Source of the DNA: a virus
Length of the DNA: 31,245 nt
Reading direction: 5' to 3' (one strand)
Virus record (IMG/VR): IMGVR_UViG_3300032322_000915
Coordinates: 1 to 31,245 of that record
Under the pieces are notes generated by a model that did not search any database, was not told where the DNA came from, and saw only the letters and a list, made by a program, of their open reading frames with translations. This document shows positions 4,980 through 11,783 of this stretch, piece after piece (position 1 is the stretch's first letter; each line of letters opens with the position of its first letter). Both the position numbers and the translations under genes were made by a program.

Positions 4980-5453
4980 GTGTGGATATACGACGACGGT
5001 GGCCGTAAGGCCGCTGGATTCAAGGGCAAAGCAAAGGACTGCGTTTGTCGTGCTGTAGCCATAGCTACAGGCTTACCCTACGCAGAAGTACACGCTGCGC
5101 TAGCGCAAGGCAACTACACTCAGCGCAAGACGCACCGTAGCAAACCAAGAGCGCCCACTGCCGACGATGGTATATATACCAAGCGCAAGTGGTTCCGCGA
5201 TTACATGCACAGCCTAGGCTTTGCATGGGTACCAACCATACAAGTAGGGCATGGGTGCCGGGTGTATCTGAGGGCAGACAATCTGCCTAAGGGTACACTC
5301 GTCATCAAAGTAAGCAGGCATGTGACCTGCATGATTGACGGTGTACTCAGGGACACATACAACCCAAGCCGTAACGGGCGAAGGTGTGTCTATGGGTATT
5401 GGGTACTCAACAGTCTCACAGTGAGACTCAAACCAACCAAGAGGAAAACATGA
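4980..5453 (+). CDS. Cysteine-protease-like protein
   Basis: The 157-aa product starts at a GTG at 4980 with AGGGA upstream. Residues 20-30 (DCVCRAVAIATG), 111-119 (VSRHVTCMI) and 125-131 (DTYNPSR) are spaced like the Cys, His and Asp/Asn of papain-fold peptidases and transglutaminases. C21 (or C23), H114 and D125 or N128 are the likely catalytic residues. The 'LRADNLPKGTLVI' strand and 'RRCVYGYWV' end fit the same fold. Phages carry proteins of this look, mostly uncharacterised. The last 14 or so codons are partly encoded by palindrome copy 6, so the family core ends near residue 142. Substrate unknown; a role against a host protein is possible. Confidence 0.6.
   Translation: MWIYDDGGRKAAGFKGKAKDCVCRAVAIATGLPYAEVHAALAQGNYTQRKTHRSKPRAPTADDGIYTKRKWFRDYMHSLGFAWVPTIQVGHGCRVYLRADNLPKGTLVIKVSRHVTCMIDGVLRDTYNPSRNGRRCVYGYWVLNSLTVRLKPTKRKT
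5412..5428. repeat. AGTCTCA palindrome, copy 6
   Basis: AGTCTCACAGTGAGACT, centre CAG. This copy lies inside the 3' end of the cysteine-protease-like gene and 21 bases before the next start codon. Confidence 0.7.
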
Positions 5454-5680
5454 TCTACGCGAAAGATATTTACATCAAGACGGCGCGATGCGGTAAGCAG
5501 TTGCGCCAGTCGCTCAAGCAACGCATCGCCTACTACGGCACGGCTGACGTGGTGGTGCCACTGCCTGACGGTGGCGCTGCGGTACACAGTGTGGCTACGC
5601 CATGCTGCAAGACCAGGGAAGAGGCGATGAGTCTTCTGATCGACGACCTCACCATCAAGATGAGTAATGCGACCAACTGA
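5450..5680 (+). CDS. Hypothetical early protein (76 aa)
   Basis: The product begins MIYAKDIYIKTARCGKQLRQ. I chose the ATG at 5450, which overlaps the previous stop (ATGA) and has GAGGAAA upstream, over a longer frame from 5384. It has strand-forming segments ('ADVVVPLPDGGAAVHSVATPCC') and ends in a helix with 'EEAMSLLIDDL'. No family recognised. Confidence 0.55.
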   Translation: MIYAKDIYIKTARCGKQLRQSLKQRIAYYGTADVVVPLPDGGAAVHSVATPCCKTREEAMSLLIDDLTIKMSNATN

Positions 5681-5864
5681 TTCTGTCTATTTTCTAGAAA
5701 ACCCGTCTGAGTTTATCCAGTACTACATTGCACTTGGTGCCAAGGTAGTATCAGAACGCAACCAACAGAGGAGATCGTATGAAGATATCTATACTCATGA
5801 AGTTCGAGTGGGACGAGCAGCAAGGCGCGGGAAAAGAGTACGCCATGCTTATGGCAAAGGCTAG
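5667..5864 (+). CDS. Possible overlapping ORF (65 aa)
   Basis: This frame begins MRPTDSVYFLENPSEFIQYY and overlaps the 76-aa gene by 14 bases and the next gene by 86 bases. The first 40 residues look protein-like and fill an otherwise empty 98-base gap. The basic tail (GRAARRGKRVRHAYGKG) is encoded over the next gene's start and may not be real. Confidence 0.35.
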   Translation: MRPTDSVYFLENPSEFIQYYIALGAKVVSERNQQRRSYEDIYTHEVRVGRAARRGKRVRHAYGKG

Positions 5865-6174
5865 GCGAGACCATCTTGTCTTGCTATACAACCAGCCCGT
5901 GACAATCGAAGCGCTTACCGTGGATGGTATCCACCTCGACGTAGCCAAGCACGACTTCCAGCACTGGGCAGAAACCCAGCGAAAGAAACTGGCAGAGCTG
6001 GATGCCAAAGGCCCACTGATCGACAAACTCCTGGACATATTCTCAGTGGCATCGTTCACTGGCGACGAACTGCACTACGAACTTGAGATGGCTCGCCTCA
6101 ACGGCGACCAGCACAAGATCGACCAGCTAACGCTCCAGGAAAGGGAGCGTTACAACAACGGACAGGCATTGTGA
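5779..6174 (+). CDS. Hypothetical helical protein (131 aa)
   Basis: The product begins MKISILMKFEWDEQQGAGKE and is mostly charged helices ('KHDFQHWAETQRKKLAELDAKG', 'LHYELEMARLNGDQHKIDQL'). GAGGAGAT precedes the ATG. It ends in a GTGA overlap with a tiny membrane protein, which itself abuts the MoxR-type gene, so all three are probably one translational unit. No family recognised. Confidence 0.6.
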   Translation: MKISILMKFEWDEQQGAGKEYAMLMAKARRDHLVLLYNQPVTIEALTVDGIHLDVAKHDFQHWAETQRKKLAELDAKGPLIDKLLDIFSVASFTGDELHYELEMARLNGDQHKIDQLTLQERERYNNGQAL

Positions 6175-6290
6175 AGCGTATTGTTCGAGAACTGCAACAA
6201 CTCAACGACACAATGATCGACGTATTGGGGGCCGCACTAGCGGCCCTCTTGGCAGTAGTTATTTTCATCACAGTACATCTGAGGAGATAG
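6171..6290 (+). CDS. Tiny single-span membrane protein (39 aa)
   Basis: From a GTG at 6171 the frame encodes MKRIVRELQQLNDTMIDVLG followed by AALAALLAVVIFITVHLRR. The layout is a short amphipathic head, one clear membrane helix (about residues 17-36) and a basic tail. It overlaps the 131-aa gene by GTGA and ends two bases before the MoxR-type ATPase start; its own last codons form that gene's GAGGAGATA ribosome-binding site. No family recognised. Confidence 0.5.
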   Translation: MKRIVRELQQLNDTMIDVLGAALAALLAVVIFITVHLRR

Positions 6291-6292
6291 AT

Positions 6293-7318
6293 ATGTATTC
6301 GCAACAGTTCATGAAGGCATTGCAGGTAGCCATCCACGCAAGGGTTCCCGTGTGGGTATGGGGGCAAGCTGGAGTGGGTAAGTCTTCCATCATTCGATCA
6401 GTAACCAAGGCGCTGAACCGTGACCATATCGACGTGCGCCCCACGACGATGGATCCGGTAGACATGGGCATACCATATATCGAAGGCGGCGTATGTCGTC
6501 GCGCTATTCCATCCTGGTTGCCGACTCACGACAATACGCTAATGGCTATTGAGGAGTTGCCCGATGCGCCGATGTCGGTACAGTGTGCGCTGTATCAGTT
6601 GGTACTGGAGCGCAGGCTAGGCGATTATGCGCTACCCGGTGGCGCGTATGTGTGCGCTACGGGCAACCGCGCACAAGACGGCGGCAACTACAACCAGCCG
6701 CCCACGCCGCTACTGAATCGGTTCCTCCACCTCCAGTTGGATTCCAGCTTCGATAGCTGGAACGACTGGGCTATCAACGGCGACAGTCTCAAAGTGGAAC
6801 TCGTCGCGCCCAAGGCAATCACCCCGTACATCCGACCGGAAGTGCGCGGGTTCTTCTCGTTCCGCAAAGACCTACTCGTGGCGCAACCCAACAAGAGCGA
6901 GTTTGCTTTCTGCACTCCCCGATCCGTTGAGATGCTTTCTCGTATCGTAGACCAGGAACCTGATGCCGACATCGCCGCCGAGTTAATCAACGGGTGCATT
7001 GGACAAGGCACAGGTACAGAGTTCCTTGGATTCCTCCGCACATGGCGCAGTCTGCCTACGCTGTCAGCTATCGAGGCATCACCCTTGACCGCAATCCTGC
7101 CCAAGTCATTGAGCGAATGCTACGCCACCGCTACTTACTTAGCGGCGAACTGGCAACCTAACAACTCCAACGCACTGTGCGAGTACATCAACCGCATGGT
7201 TCCCGAATACGGGTGCCTATTCCTTCGAGATGTTACCAAGCGCAACCCGCAGGCCATCACCGTACCGTCTGTGATGGGAATGCTCAACGATGTCAAGTAC
7301 AAGGACATCTTATTCTAG
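6293..7318 (+). CDS. MoxR-type AAA+ ATPase
   Basis: The 341-aa product has a Walker A at residues 24-31 (GQAGVGKS), Walker B at about 83-90 (LMAIEELP), a sensor-1 Asn in 'CATGNRAQDGG' (N125) and an arginine in 'LLNRF' (R143). This is the MoxR/YehL-like branch of AAA+ ATPases, which remodel or activate partner complexes together with VWA-domain proteins. Here a VWA protein lies 1.3 kb downstream on the same strand, with a DUF3150-like protein between them, a known kind of pairing. Start fixed by GAGGAGATAGAT upstream. The phage substrate is unknown; possibilities include metal insertion, complex assembly or interference with a host complex. Confidence 0.8.
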   Translation: MYSQQFMKALQVAIHARVPVWVWGQAGVGKSSIIRSVTKALNRDHIDVRPTTMDPVDMGIPYIEGGVCRRAIPSWLPTHDNTLMAIEELPDAPMSVQCALYQLVLERRLGDYALPGGAYVCATGNRAQDGGNYNQPPTPLLNRFLHLQLDSSFDSWNDWAINGDSLKVELVAPKAITPYIRPEVRGFFSFRKDLLVAQPNKSEFAFCTPRSVEMLSRIVDQEPDADIAAELINGCIGQGTGTEFLGFLRTWRSLPTLSAIEASPLTAILPKSLSECYATATYLAANWQPNNSNALCEYINRMVPEYGCLFLRDVTKRNPQAITVPSVMGMLNDVKYKDILF

Positions 7319-7336
7319 AGTCTCATTGTGAGACTC
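7318..7336. repeat. AGTCTCA palindrome, copy 7 (inverted)
   Basis: GAGTCTCATTGTGAGACTC is the exact reverse complement of the 19-bp core found in copy 3. It starts on the last base of the MoxR-type gene and ends 23 bases before the next start. Confidence 0.7.
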
Positions 7337-7359
7337 CCAACCAAATAGGAGATATCAAT

Positions 7360-7647
7360 ATGAATTGGCTTCCTGAAATCAAGATCAAAATCAAGAAAGT
7401 GAAAGTCAGCATGAGCGCATTCGACTGGCACTTGTTCTCTGACTTGCGCGGGGCTGAGGCAGTTGCTCGAAAGCTCAATAGAAAGTTTGAAAAGTGCGTT
7501 GAACAAGATATGTCGCCAGACGATATCTGCATCGAGATGAGGAATCTCATGATGCAGAAAGAGAACAGAGAGTTTGGAGCAGGCGATACAGAACCAAACC
7601 GAACGCTCAATAAACTCATCAATGTCATACACAAAGACTGGTATTAA
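7360..7647 (+). CDS. Hypothetical protein (95 aa)
   Basis: The product begins MNWLPEIKIKIKKVKVSMSA, with a lysine-rich alternating start, then helices ('AEAVARKLNRKFEKCVEQDM', 'DICIEMRNLMMQKENREF'). I chose the ATG at 7360, with AATAGGAGATATC upstream, over a longer frame that runs back through the palindrome. It sits between the MoxR-type and DUF3150-like genes and may belong to that cassette. No family recognised. Confidence 0.6.
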   Translation: MNWLPEIKIKIKKVKVSMSAFDWHLFSDLRGAEAVARKLNRKFEKCVEQDMSPDDICIEMRNLMMQKENREFGAGDTEPNRTLNKLINVIHKDWY

Positions 7648-7698
7648 ACCAACTAACCACTAACCAACAACCAACCAACAACAAGGAGATTACTTATC
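7648..7698 (+). promoter_or_regulatory. CA/AC-rich unstructured leader
   Basis: The spacer is almost free of G before the AAGGAG ribosome-binding site and repeats ACCAAC/CCAACA. Such a sequence keeps the mRNA open around the start of the 295-aa gene. Shorter AACCAACC runs follow palindrome copies 5, 6 and 7 as well. Confidence 0.4.
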
Positions 7699-8586
7699 AT
7701 GTTATCGAATCAGGCAGTTCTCGTGCGGTTCACCGTTTCTCAGTGGACTGGATATAAGTTTGACAAGAAGGCGACCGAAGAGGTGGAAGCCAACCATGGC
7801 GCGAATAAACACGCCGGGGAGGTTGGCCGATTCAACAAGCAGTTGGCCAGCAAGAAGTACATGAAAGATCTTTCGAGCAACATCTCGAATGCTCGTGCGT
7901 ATCACTACGAGCAGACGCTGCCATGGCAGGATGCCGAGGGTGTTCGCATCCTGCCAGTCAAGAACTACCAGAACTACCAGCAGAAGATGTCGGACTTCCG
8001 CAGCAAGCACGAAGAGGCGCTGGACAAATTCGTGCAGGACTACCCGGACCTCATCGACGAAGCACGGTATCGGCTGAACGGATTGTTCAACGCCGCAGAC
8101 TTCCCCCTACTGGGCGAGATTCGCAGCAAGTTCTCTTGGGAGATCTCGTTCATGCCCTTGCCTGAAGCTGGCGACTTCCGAGTATCGCTGTCGCAGGAAG
8201 TAGTAAAGCAGATGGAACTCGACCTGGAGAAACGACTGGCCAACAACTATACCGAAGCCTGCCGCGACCTATTCGACCGCGTACATAAGCAGGCAACGCA
8301 CATGGCCGACAAACTGGCCAACTACACTGGCACCCGAGACGGTGCTTTCCGTGACTCCCTGGTTGAGAACGCCAGAGACTTGGCGGCGCTGTTGCCACGC
8401 CTCAACGTGGGCGGCGATGCCCGACTCGATGCGCTGGCTCGTGACATCGACAACAAGTTGTGCCAGTACAGCGCCCAAGTGTTGCGCGAGAACGATGCAG
8501 CTCGTGCCGAGGTAGCCATCGACGCCAAGGCTATCGCCAAGCAGACCGAAGACATTCTCGCTCAGATGAGCGGCATGTTCGCATAG
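7699..8586 (+). CDS. DUF3150-like protein
   Basis: The 295-aa product begins MLSNQAVLVRFTVSQWTGYK and contains 'RAYHYEQTLPWQDAEGVRILP', 'FVQDYPDLIDEARYRLNGLF' and 'SWEISFMPLPEAGDFRV'. The order 'xW.G.K.D...T.E...HGA' then 'TLPW.D.G.RILP' then 'F.F.....PLP...DFRV' is what I recall for DUF3150 proteins, which often sit beside MoxR-type ATPase and VWA genes in phages and plasmids. The C-terminal half is helical. AAGGAG lies upstream and the VWA gene starts eight bases after its stop. Biochemical role unknown; the family name is from memory and should be checked. Confidence 0.6.
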   Translation: MLSNQAVLVRFTVSQWTGYKFDKKATEEVEANHGANKHAGEVGRFNKQLASKKYMKDLSSNISNARAYHYEQTLPWQDAEGVRILPVKNYQNYQQKMSDFRSKHEEALDKFVQDYPDLIDEARYRLNGLFNAADFPLLGEIRSKFSWEISFMPLPEAGDFRVSLSQEVVKQMELDLEKRLANNYTEACRDLFDRVHKQATHMADKLANYTGTRDGAFRDSLVENARDLAALLPRLNVGGDARLDALARDIDNKLCQYSAQVLRENDAARAEVAIDAKAIAKQTEDILAQMSGMFA

Positions 8587-8594
8587 AGGACGAC

Positions 8595-9716
8595 ATGACA
8601 CCAGCCGACAAGATCATACGCAACAATGTCAAGCTGGCGATGGGGAGCGAGGTGTTCTTCGGAACCCTCGCCCTTCGCTTTCCCTGGATCGCAGACGAGT
8701 CCTGCCCAACCATGGCAACGGACGGCACTGCTTTCTATTACAACCCTAAGTTTGTTGAGTCGATATCCCAGGAAGAAGTAAAGGCTGTAGTGATCCACGA
8801 GATAATGCACGTCGCATTACTGCACCCGATGAGCATGAAAGGCTATGAGCCACGTCGCGCCAACATCGCCATGGATTACGCGATCAACCTGCTTATCACA
8901 GACAGTGGGTACAAGTTGCCTTCCTGTGCTTTGCTCGATGAACGATACCGCAATATGTCATGGCAACAAATCTACAAGCTATTGCCTGAACAGAAAAAAG
9001 AGCAAGGCAATAACGGCGGTGGCGGCAACGACTACACCAACGGCGATGTGATGCCTACCCCTGGCAATGCGGAGCAGCAAGCTGCTGCTACGGAGAATGC
9101 CAAGGTAAGCGTGGCGCAGGCCGAGCAGAAGGCCAAGGCCATGGGCCATATGCCTGGGCCGATACAAAAGATGGTAGTGCAGGCTCGTGAGCCGGAAGAG
9201 AACTACCAGTATCTATTCCAGAAGTTCATGGCACCCGTCTTCCCCACTGACTACACCTGGGCGCGGCCTTCGCGCCGATTCATGGGGCAGGGTATGTACC
9301 TGCCAAGCGTACTCAAGACTGGGGTAGGTACGCTTGTGGTGGGAGTCGATACGTCTGCTAGCGTAGCCAGCGAAGACCTCGATAAGTTCCTGGGCCTCAT
9401 CAATCACTTCCTGGCCAAGGTTCGGCCAGAGATTACGCACGTCCTGTACTGCGACACCAAGGTATACAGGCATGAACAGTTCAAGCCGGGTCGTCCGATG
9501 GACCTCAGCGGATTTACTGCGAAGCGCGGCGGCACTCGCTTTGCTCCAGTGTTCGACTACGCACGGAAGCAAGAGCTTAAACCTAAAGCGTTTGTGTACT
9601 TAACCGACATGGAGTGCGATGAGTTTGGCACGGATCCTGGTGTGCCGATGTTGTGGATGCGCGTGGGCGATTACAAGATCACCCCACCATTCGGTACTGT
9701 GATCGACCTAAAGTAA
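8595..9716 (+). CDS. VWA-like protein with metallopeptidase-type HEXXH (DUF2201-like)
   Basis: The 373-aa product starts at the ATG at 8595 with AGAGGA upstream; the open frame back to 8460 overlaps the previous gene and is not used. Residues 68-72 are HEIMH in 'KAVVIHEIMHVALLHP', a zinc-site motif. A linker (about 133-185) is rich in Gly, Asn, Gln and Ala. A VWA-like domain follows, with 'GVDTSAS' (250-256, DxSxS metal site), 'RGGTRFAP' (311-318) and 'YLTDME' (335-340). This two-part layout matches DUF2201/VWA-like putative metallopeptidases. It closes the rightward early block and is probably a partner of the MoxR-type ATPase. Confidence 0.75.
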   Translation: MTPADKIIRNNVKLAMGSEVFFGTLALRFPWIADESCPTMATDGTAFYYNPKFVESISQEEVKAVVIHEIMHVALLHPMSMKGYEPRRANIAMDYAINLLITDSGYKLPSCALLDERYRNMSWQQIYKLLPEQKKEQGNNGGGGNDYTNGDVMPTPGNAEQQAAATENAKVSVAQAEQKAKAMGHMPGPIQKMVVQAREPEENYQYLFQKFMAPVFPTDYTWARPSRRFMGQGMYLPSVLKTGVGTLVVGVDTSASVASEDLDKFLGLINHFLAKVRPEITHVLYCDTKVYRHEQFKPGRPMDLSGFTAKRGGTRFAPVFDYARKQELKPKAFVYLTDMECDEFGTDPGVPMLWMRVGDYKITPPFGTVIDLK

Positions 9717-9722
9717 AACCAT

Positions 9723-9756
9723 CGCCCACATTCGCCCACACTTTCGCCCACACTTT
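9723..9756. repeat. Three tandem CGCCCACA repeats at a convergent junction
   Basis: CGCCCACATT (9723-9732), CGCCCACACTTT (9733-9744) and CGCCCACACTTT (9745-9756) are head-to-tail copies filling the short gap between the VWA gene and the oppositely oriented primase-helicase. Confidence 0.6.
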
Positions 9757-9760
9757 GGGC
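9746..9760. terminator. Small hairpin between convergent genes
   Basis: GCCCACACTTTGGGC gives a 5-pair stem (GCCCA/TGGGC) with a 5-base loop and lies at the 3' ends of two converging genes. It has no T-run and is short, so its role as a terminator is weakly supported. Confidence 0.3.
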
Positions 9761-11551
9761 CTACACTAACTCGTAGTATGTGCCAGTGGGGATGTCGTAC
9801 TTCAATCGCGTCATCCCCTGCTTGCCTATCCACTTAAACCTACACTTCCAAACGTGCAGTTCAACGTAGCCGTCCTGGTCTTTGCGATGAACTGTCAACC
9901 CGCAATCGGTCTTGTTGTACCAGTGCGCGGATCCGCTAATCTCATACCCACCTGGAACCATAGGCGTTGTGCCTTGGTTCTGCATCTTTGCCGGATGCGC
10001 CACGAACCATACATGAATGTTCGATGCTTTGGCGAACGCCGATACCTTGCTTAGCATAAGCGAAACTGATTCTGTCTCACTCTGAGTTTGATTGCGCCCA
10101 AGGTCTAAGCAGTTGTACGGATCAATCACTAATCCATCTATTCCATAACGCAACACTGCGGCATGGGCGCGGTCGAGTAGTGCATCGACTGTGGGTAGAT
10201 CGCGACTGCTGGCGAAGTCGATGAAGGTGAAGTGCTTCTGACACCAAGCGATAGCGCCTTCGGCTTCTGCTCTCGTCATACTCCCCGGCCATTGACTGAA
10301 GAACGGTTTCTTCAGGTGCATCTCTGACAGTTTGGATATGTGTTTGGCTGGCTCATTCTCCATGGATGCAATGGCAAACTTCCACCCTTCCCGATGCGCC
10401 AGATTCACCATGATCTGATCGAGGAAGTTGGACTTGCCCGAGGATGGAATACCCGTTACCACGGTCATCTGCCCCCGCGCCACGGTGTACAGTTGATCGA
10501 CTCCAGCAAACCCGGTACTCTCTCCCCGGCCATCGCCCTTAACGAATAGCTCCATCACCTGATCGGCGTAATGGTTTGCCGTATGCAGCGCCGTAAGAGG
10601 CATGGGCCGAGCATCCAATATCACTTGGCGCAATACGTCTGGTCCATGGTTAACCAGTACATCGTTGGCGTCTTTACTTCCTGATGGGTACGTTACCGAC
10701 ATGCACCGACTGCGGCCAAGCCTACGCGCCAACTCTTCGCATAGGTTTTTCCCTGGTGTGTCGTTGTCCACGCACAGCACATACATGCTGAACTTTCCCA
10801 AGAACTCTTCGAGATCGGCAATCCACGAGAACCTCTGGCTGTTGCCCTTCTCACTCTTTACTGGCGCACCCGCTGGCACCGATACCCAATTGGGTATGCC
10901 TGCCTGCGCTACCGATAAAGAGTCCATCTCTCCTTCGCATATCACTAGAGGACGAGTGATATCGAACTTCTGATGCAGGCCATACAGCAAGCCACCCGCG
11001 CCAGTGTCTTGGGCAAATGCCTTTGCCGCCGCCGACCGATACTTGTTGCTGGCGAGGTTGCCATCCAGATCGTAATACGGGAAGGCGATTACGTCCTGAT
11101 CCCCTCCACCAGAACGCAAGAACTTGCGGGTACTGCTGAGCCTGCCCAGGCTGGCAGTGTCTTCCGATATGCCACGCCGCTGCAAGTATGCAACGTGCTG
11201 CTGTATTAGCTTCTGCCCAGTTGCCACTACCTTCTGCTCTGGTATCGGTTCCACTTGTGGCGCAGGTATAGGCGCATCATTCTCAAACAGGAAATCCAAA
11301 TCGCTCAAATCAACCACTTCGCTTTGCTCCTCATATGCAATCTCGTAATCGTATTGCGGAGTCTGCACCACGCCAGACGCTCCACAATGATGGCAGTGGT
11401 ACACGGACCCTAGTTCGCCACGCGACCACGACAACACGGGTATCTTGGCATTCGCGCCACGACGATTGGCGCTGCAATCGGGGCATAGCGTACGCCACCA
11501 GCCACGCCCCGACGATTCAAACCTCGCACCCAGAATATCAAACGTAGGCAC
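9761..11551 (-). CDS. Primase-helicase (T7 gp4-like)
   Basis: The 596-aa product starts at a GTG (11551). It carries an N-terminal zinc-binding motif (C23, C26, C53, C56), a TOPRIM primase domain ('VICEGEMDSLS' at 203-213 and 'VDNDTPG' at 261-267) and a DnaB/RecA-like helicase domain with Walker A 'GIPSSGKS' (367-374), 'ENEP' after strand 2 and Walker B 'LVIDPYN' (474-480). The order is that of phage T7 gp4, which unwinds DNA at the fork and makes RNA primers. Length fits the family. It is the only minus-strand gene between 1.4 and 16.3 kb. It converges with the VWA gene and diverges from the recombination module. Confidence 0.9.
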   Translation of the reverse strand: MPTFDILGARFESSGRGWWRTLCPDCSANRRGANAKIPVLSWSRGELGSVYHCHHCGASGVVQTPQYDYEIAYEEQSEVVDLSDLDFLFENDAPIPAPQVEPIPEQKVVATGQKLIQQHVAYLQRRGISEDTASLGRLSSTRKFLRSGGGDQDVIAFPYYDLDGNLASNKYRSAAAKAFAQDTGAGGLLYGLHQKFDITRPLVICEGEMDSLSVAQAGIPNWVSVPAGAPVKSEKGNSQRFSWIADLEEFLGKFSMYVLCVDNDTPGKNLCEELARRLGRSRCMSVTYPSGSKDANDVLVNHGPDVLRQVILDARPMPLTALHTANHYADQVMELFVKGDGRGESTGFAGVDQLYTVARGQMTVVTGIPSSGKSNFLDQIMVNLAHREGWKFAIASMENEPAKHISKLSEMHLKKPFFSQWPGSMTRAEAEGAIAWCQKHFTFIDFASSRDLPTVDALLDRAHAAVLRYGIDGLVIDPYNCLDLGRNQTQSETESVSLMLSKVSAFAKASNIHVWFVAHPAKMQNQGTTPMVPGGYEISGSAHWYNKTDCGLTVHRKDQDGYVELHVWKCRFKWIGKQGMTRLKYDIPTGTYYELV

Positions 11552-11553
11552 TC

Positions 11554-11559
11554 TATAAT
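11554..11559 (+). promoter_or_regulatory. Possible -10 box for the recombination module
   Basis: TATAAT is a perfect sigma70 -10 hexamer located between the divergent primase-helicase and ribbon-helix-helix-like genes. No good -35 is visible about 17 bases upstream, so this would need an activator or may be chance. Confidence 0.35.
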
Positions 11560-11612
11560 CCTACCTGCAAAAAAGATTGTGTGCAAATGTAAAAATGTGT
11601 ATGCTTGTACTG

Positions 11613-11783
11613 ATGGCACGGCTCACAATACACATAACCGAAGACCTCCATCGACTACTAAAGCACCAAGTGGTTGATGGAAAAACCACACTGAGGAGGT
11701 TCGTAACGAATGCAATCGAACAAGCGTTACGGGAACAGGCACAACCTGCCGGATCCTGTAGCGGCAGTTCTGACAGTAGATAG
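11613..11783 (+). CDS. Ribbon-helix-helix-like small DNA-binding protein
   Basis: From the ATG at 11613 the 56-aa product starts MARLTIHITEDLHRLLKHQV and continues 'DGKTTLRRFVTNAIEQALRE'. A short strand ('RLTIHI') followed by two helices is the layout of CopG/Arc-type ribbon-helix-helix repressors. Upstream in-frame ATGs (11577, 11595) exist and no clear ribosome-binding site singles one out. It lies in the divergent region next to the primase-helicase start, a usual place for a local repressor. It overlaps the nuclease gene by 74 bases in another frame. Confidence 0.5.
   Translation: MARLTIHITEDLHRLLKHQVVDGKTTLRRFVTNAIEQALREQAQPAGSCSGSSDSR

Noticed and set aside
3567-5698. A 14-base match (TCTAGAAAATAGAC at 3569-3582 and its reverse complement at 5685-5698)
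   Set aside because: One pair of 14-base matches is expected by chance in 31 kb, and the second copy lies inside a coding frame without a similar context.
8460-8594. Longer start for the VWA protein giving an N-terminal 'MPVQRPSVARERCSSC'
   Set aside because: It lies wholly within the end of the DUF3150-like gene; the ATG at 8595 has a ribosome-binding site and a natural-looking N-terminus.
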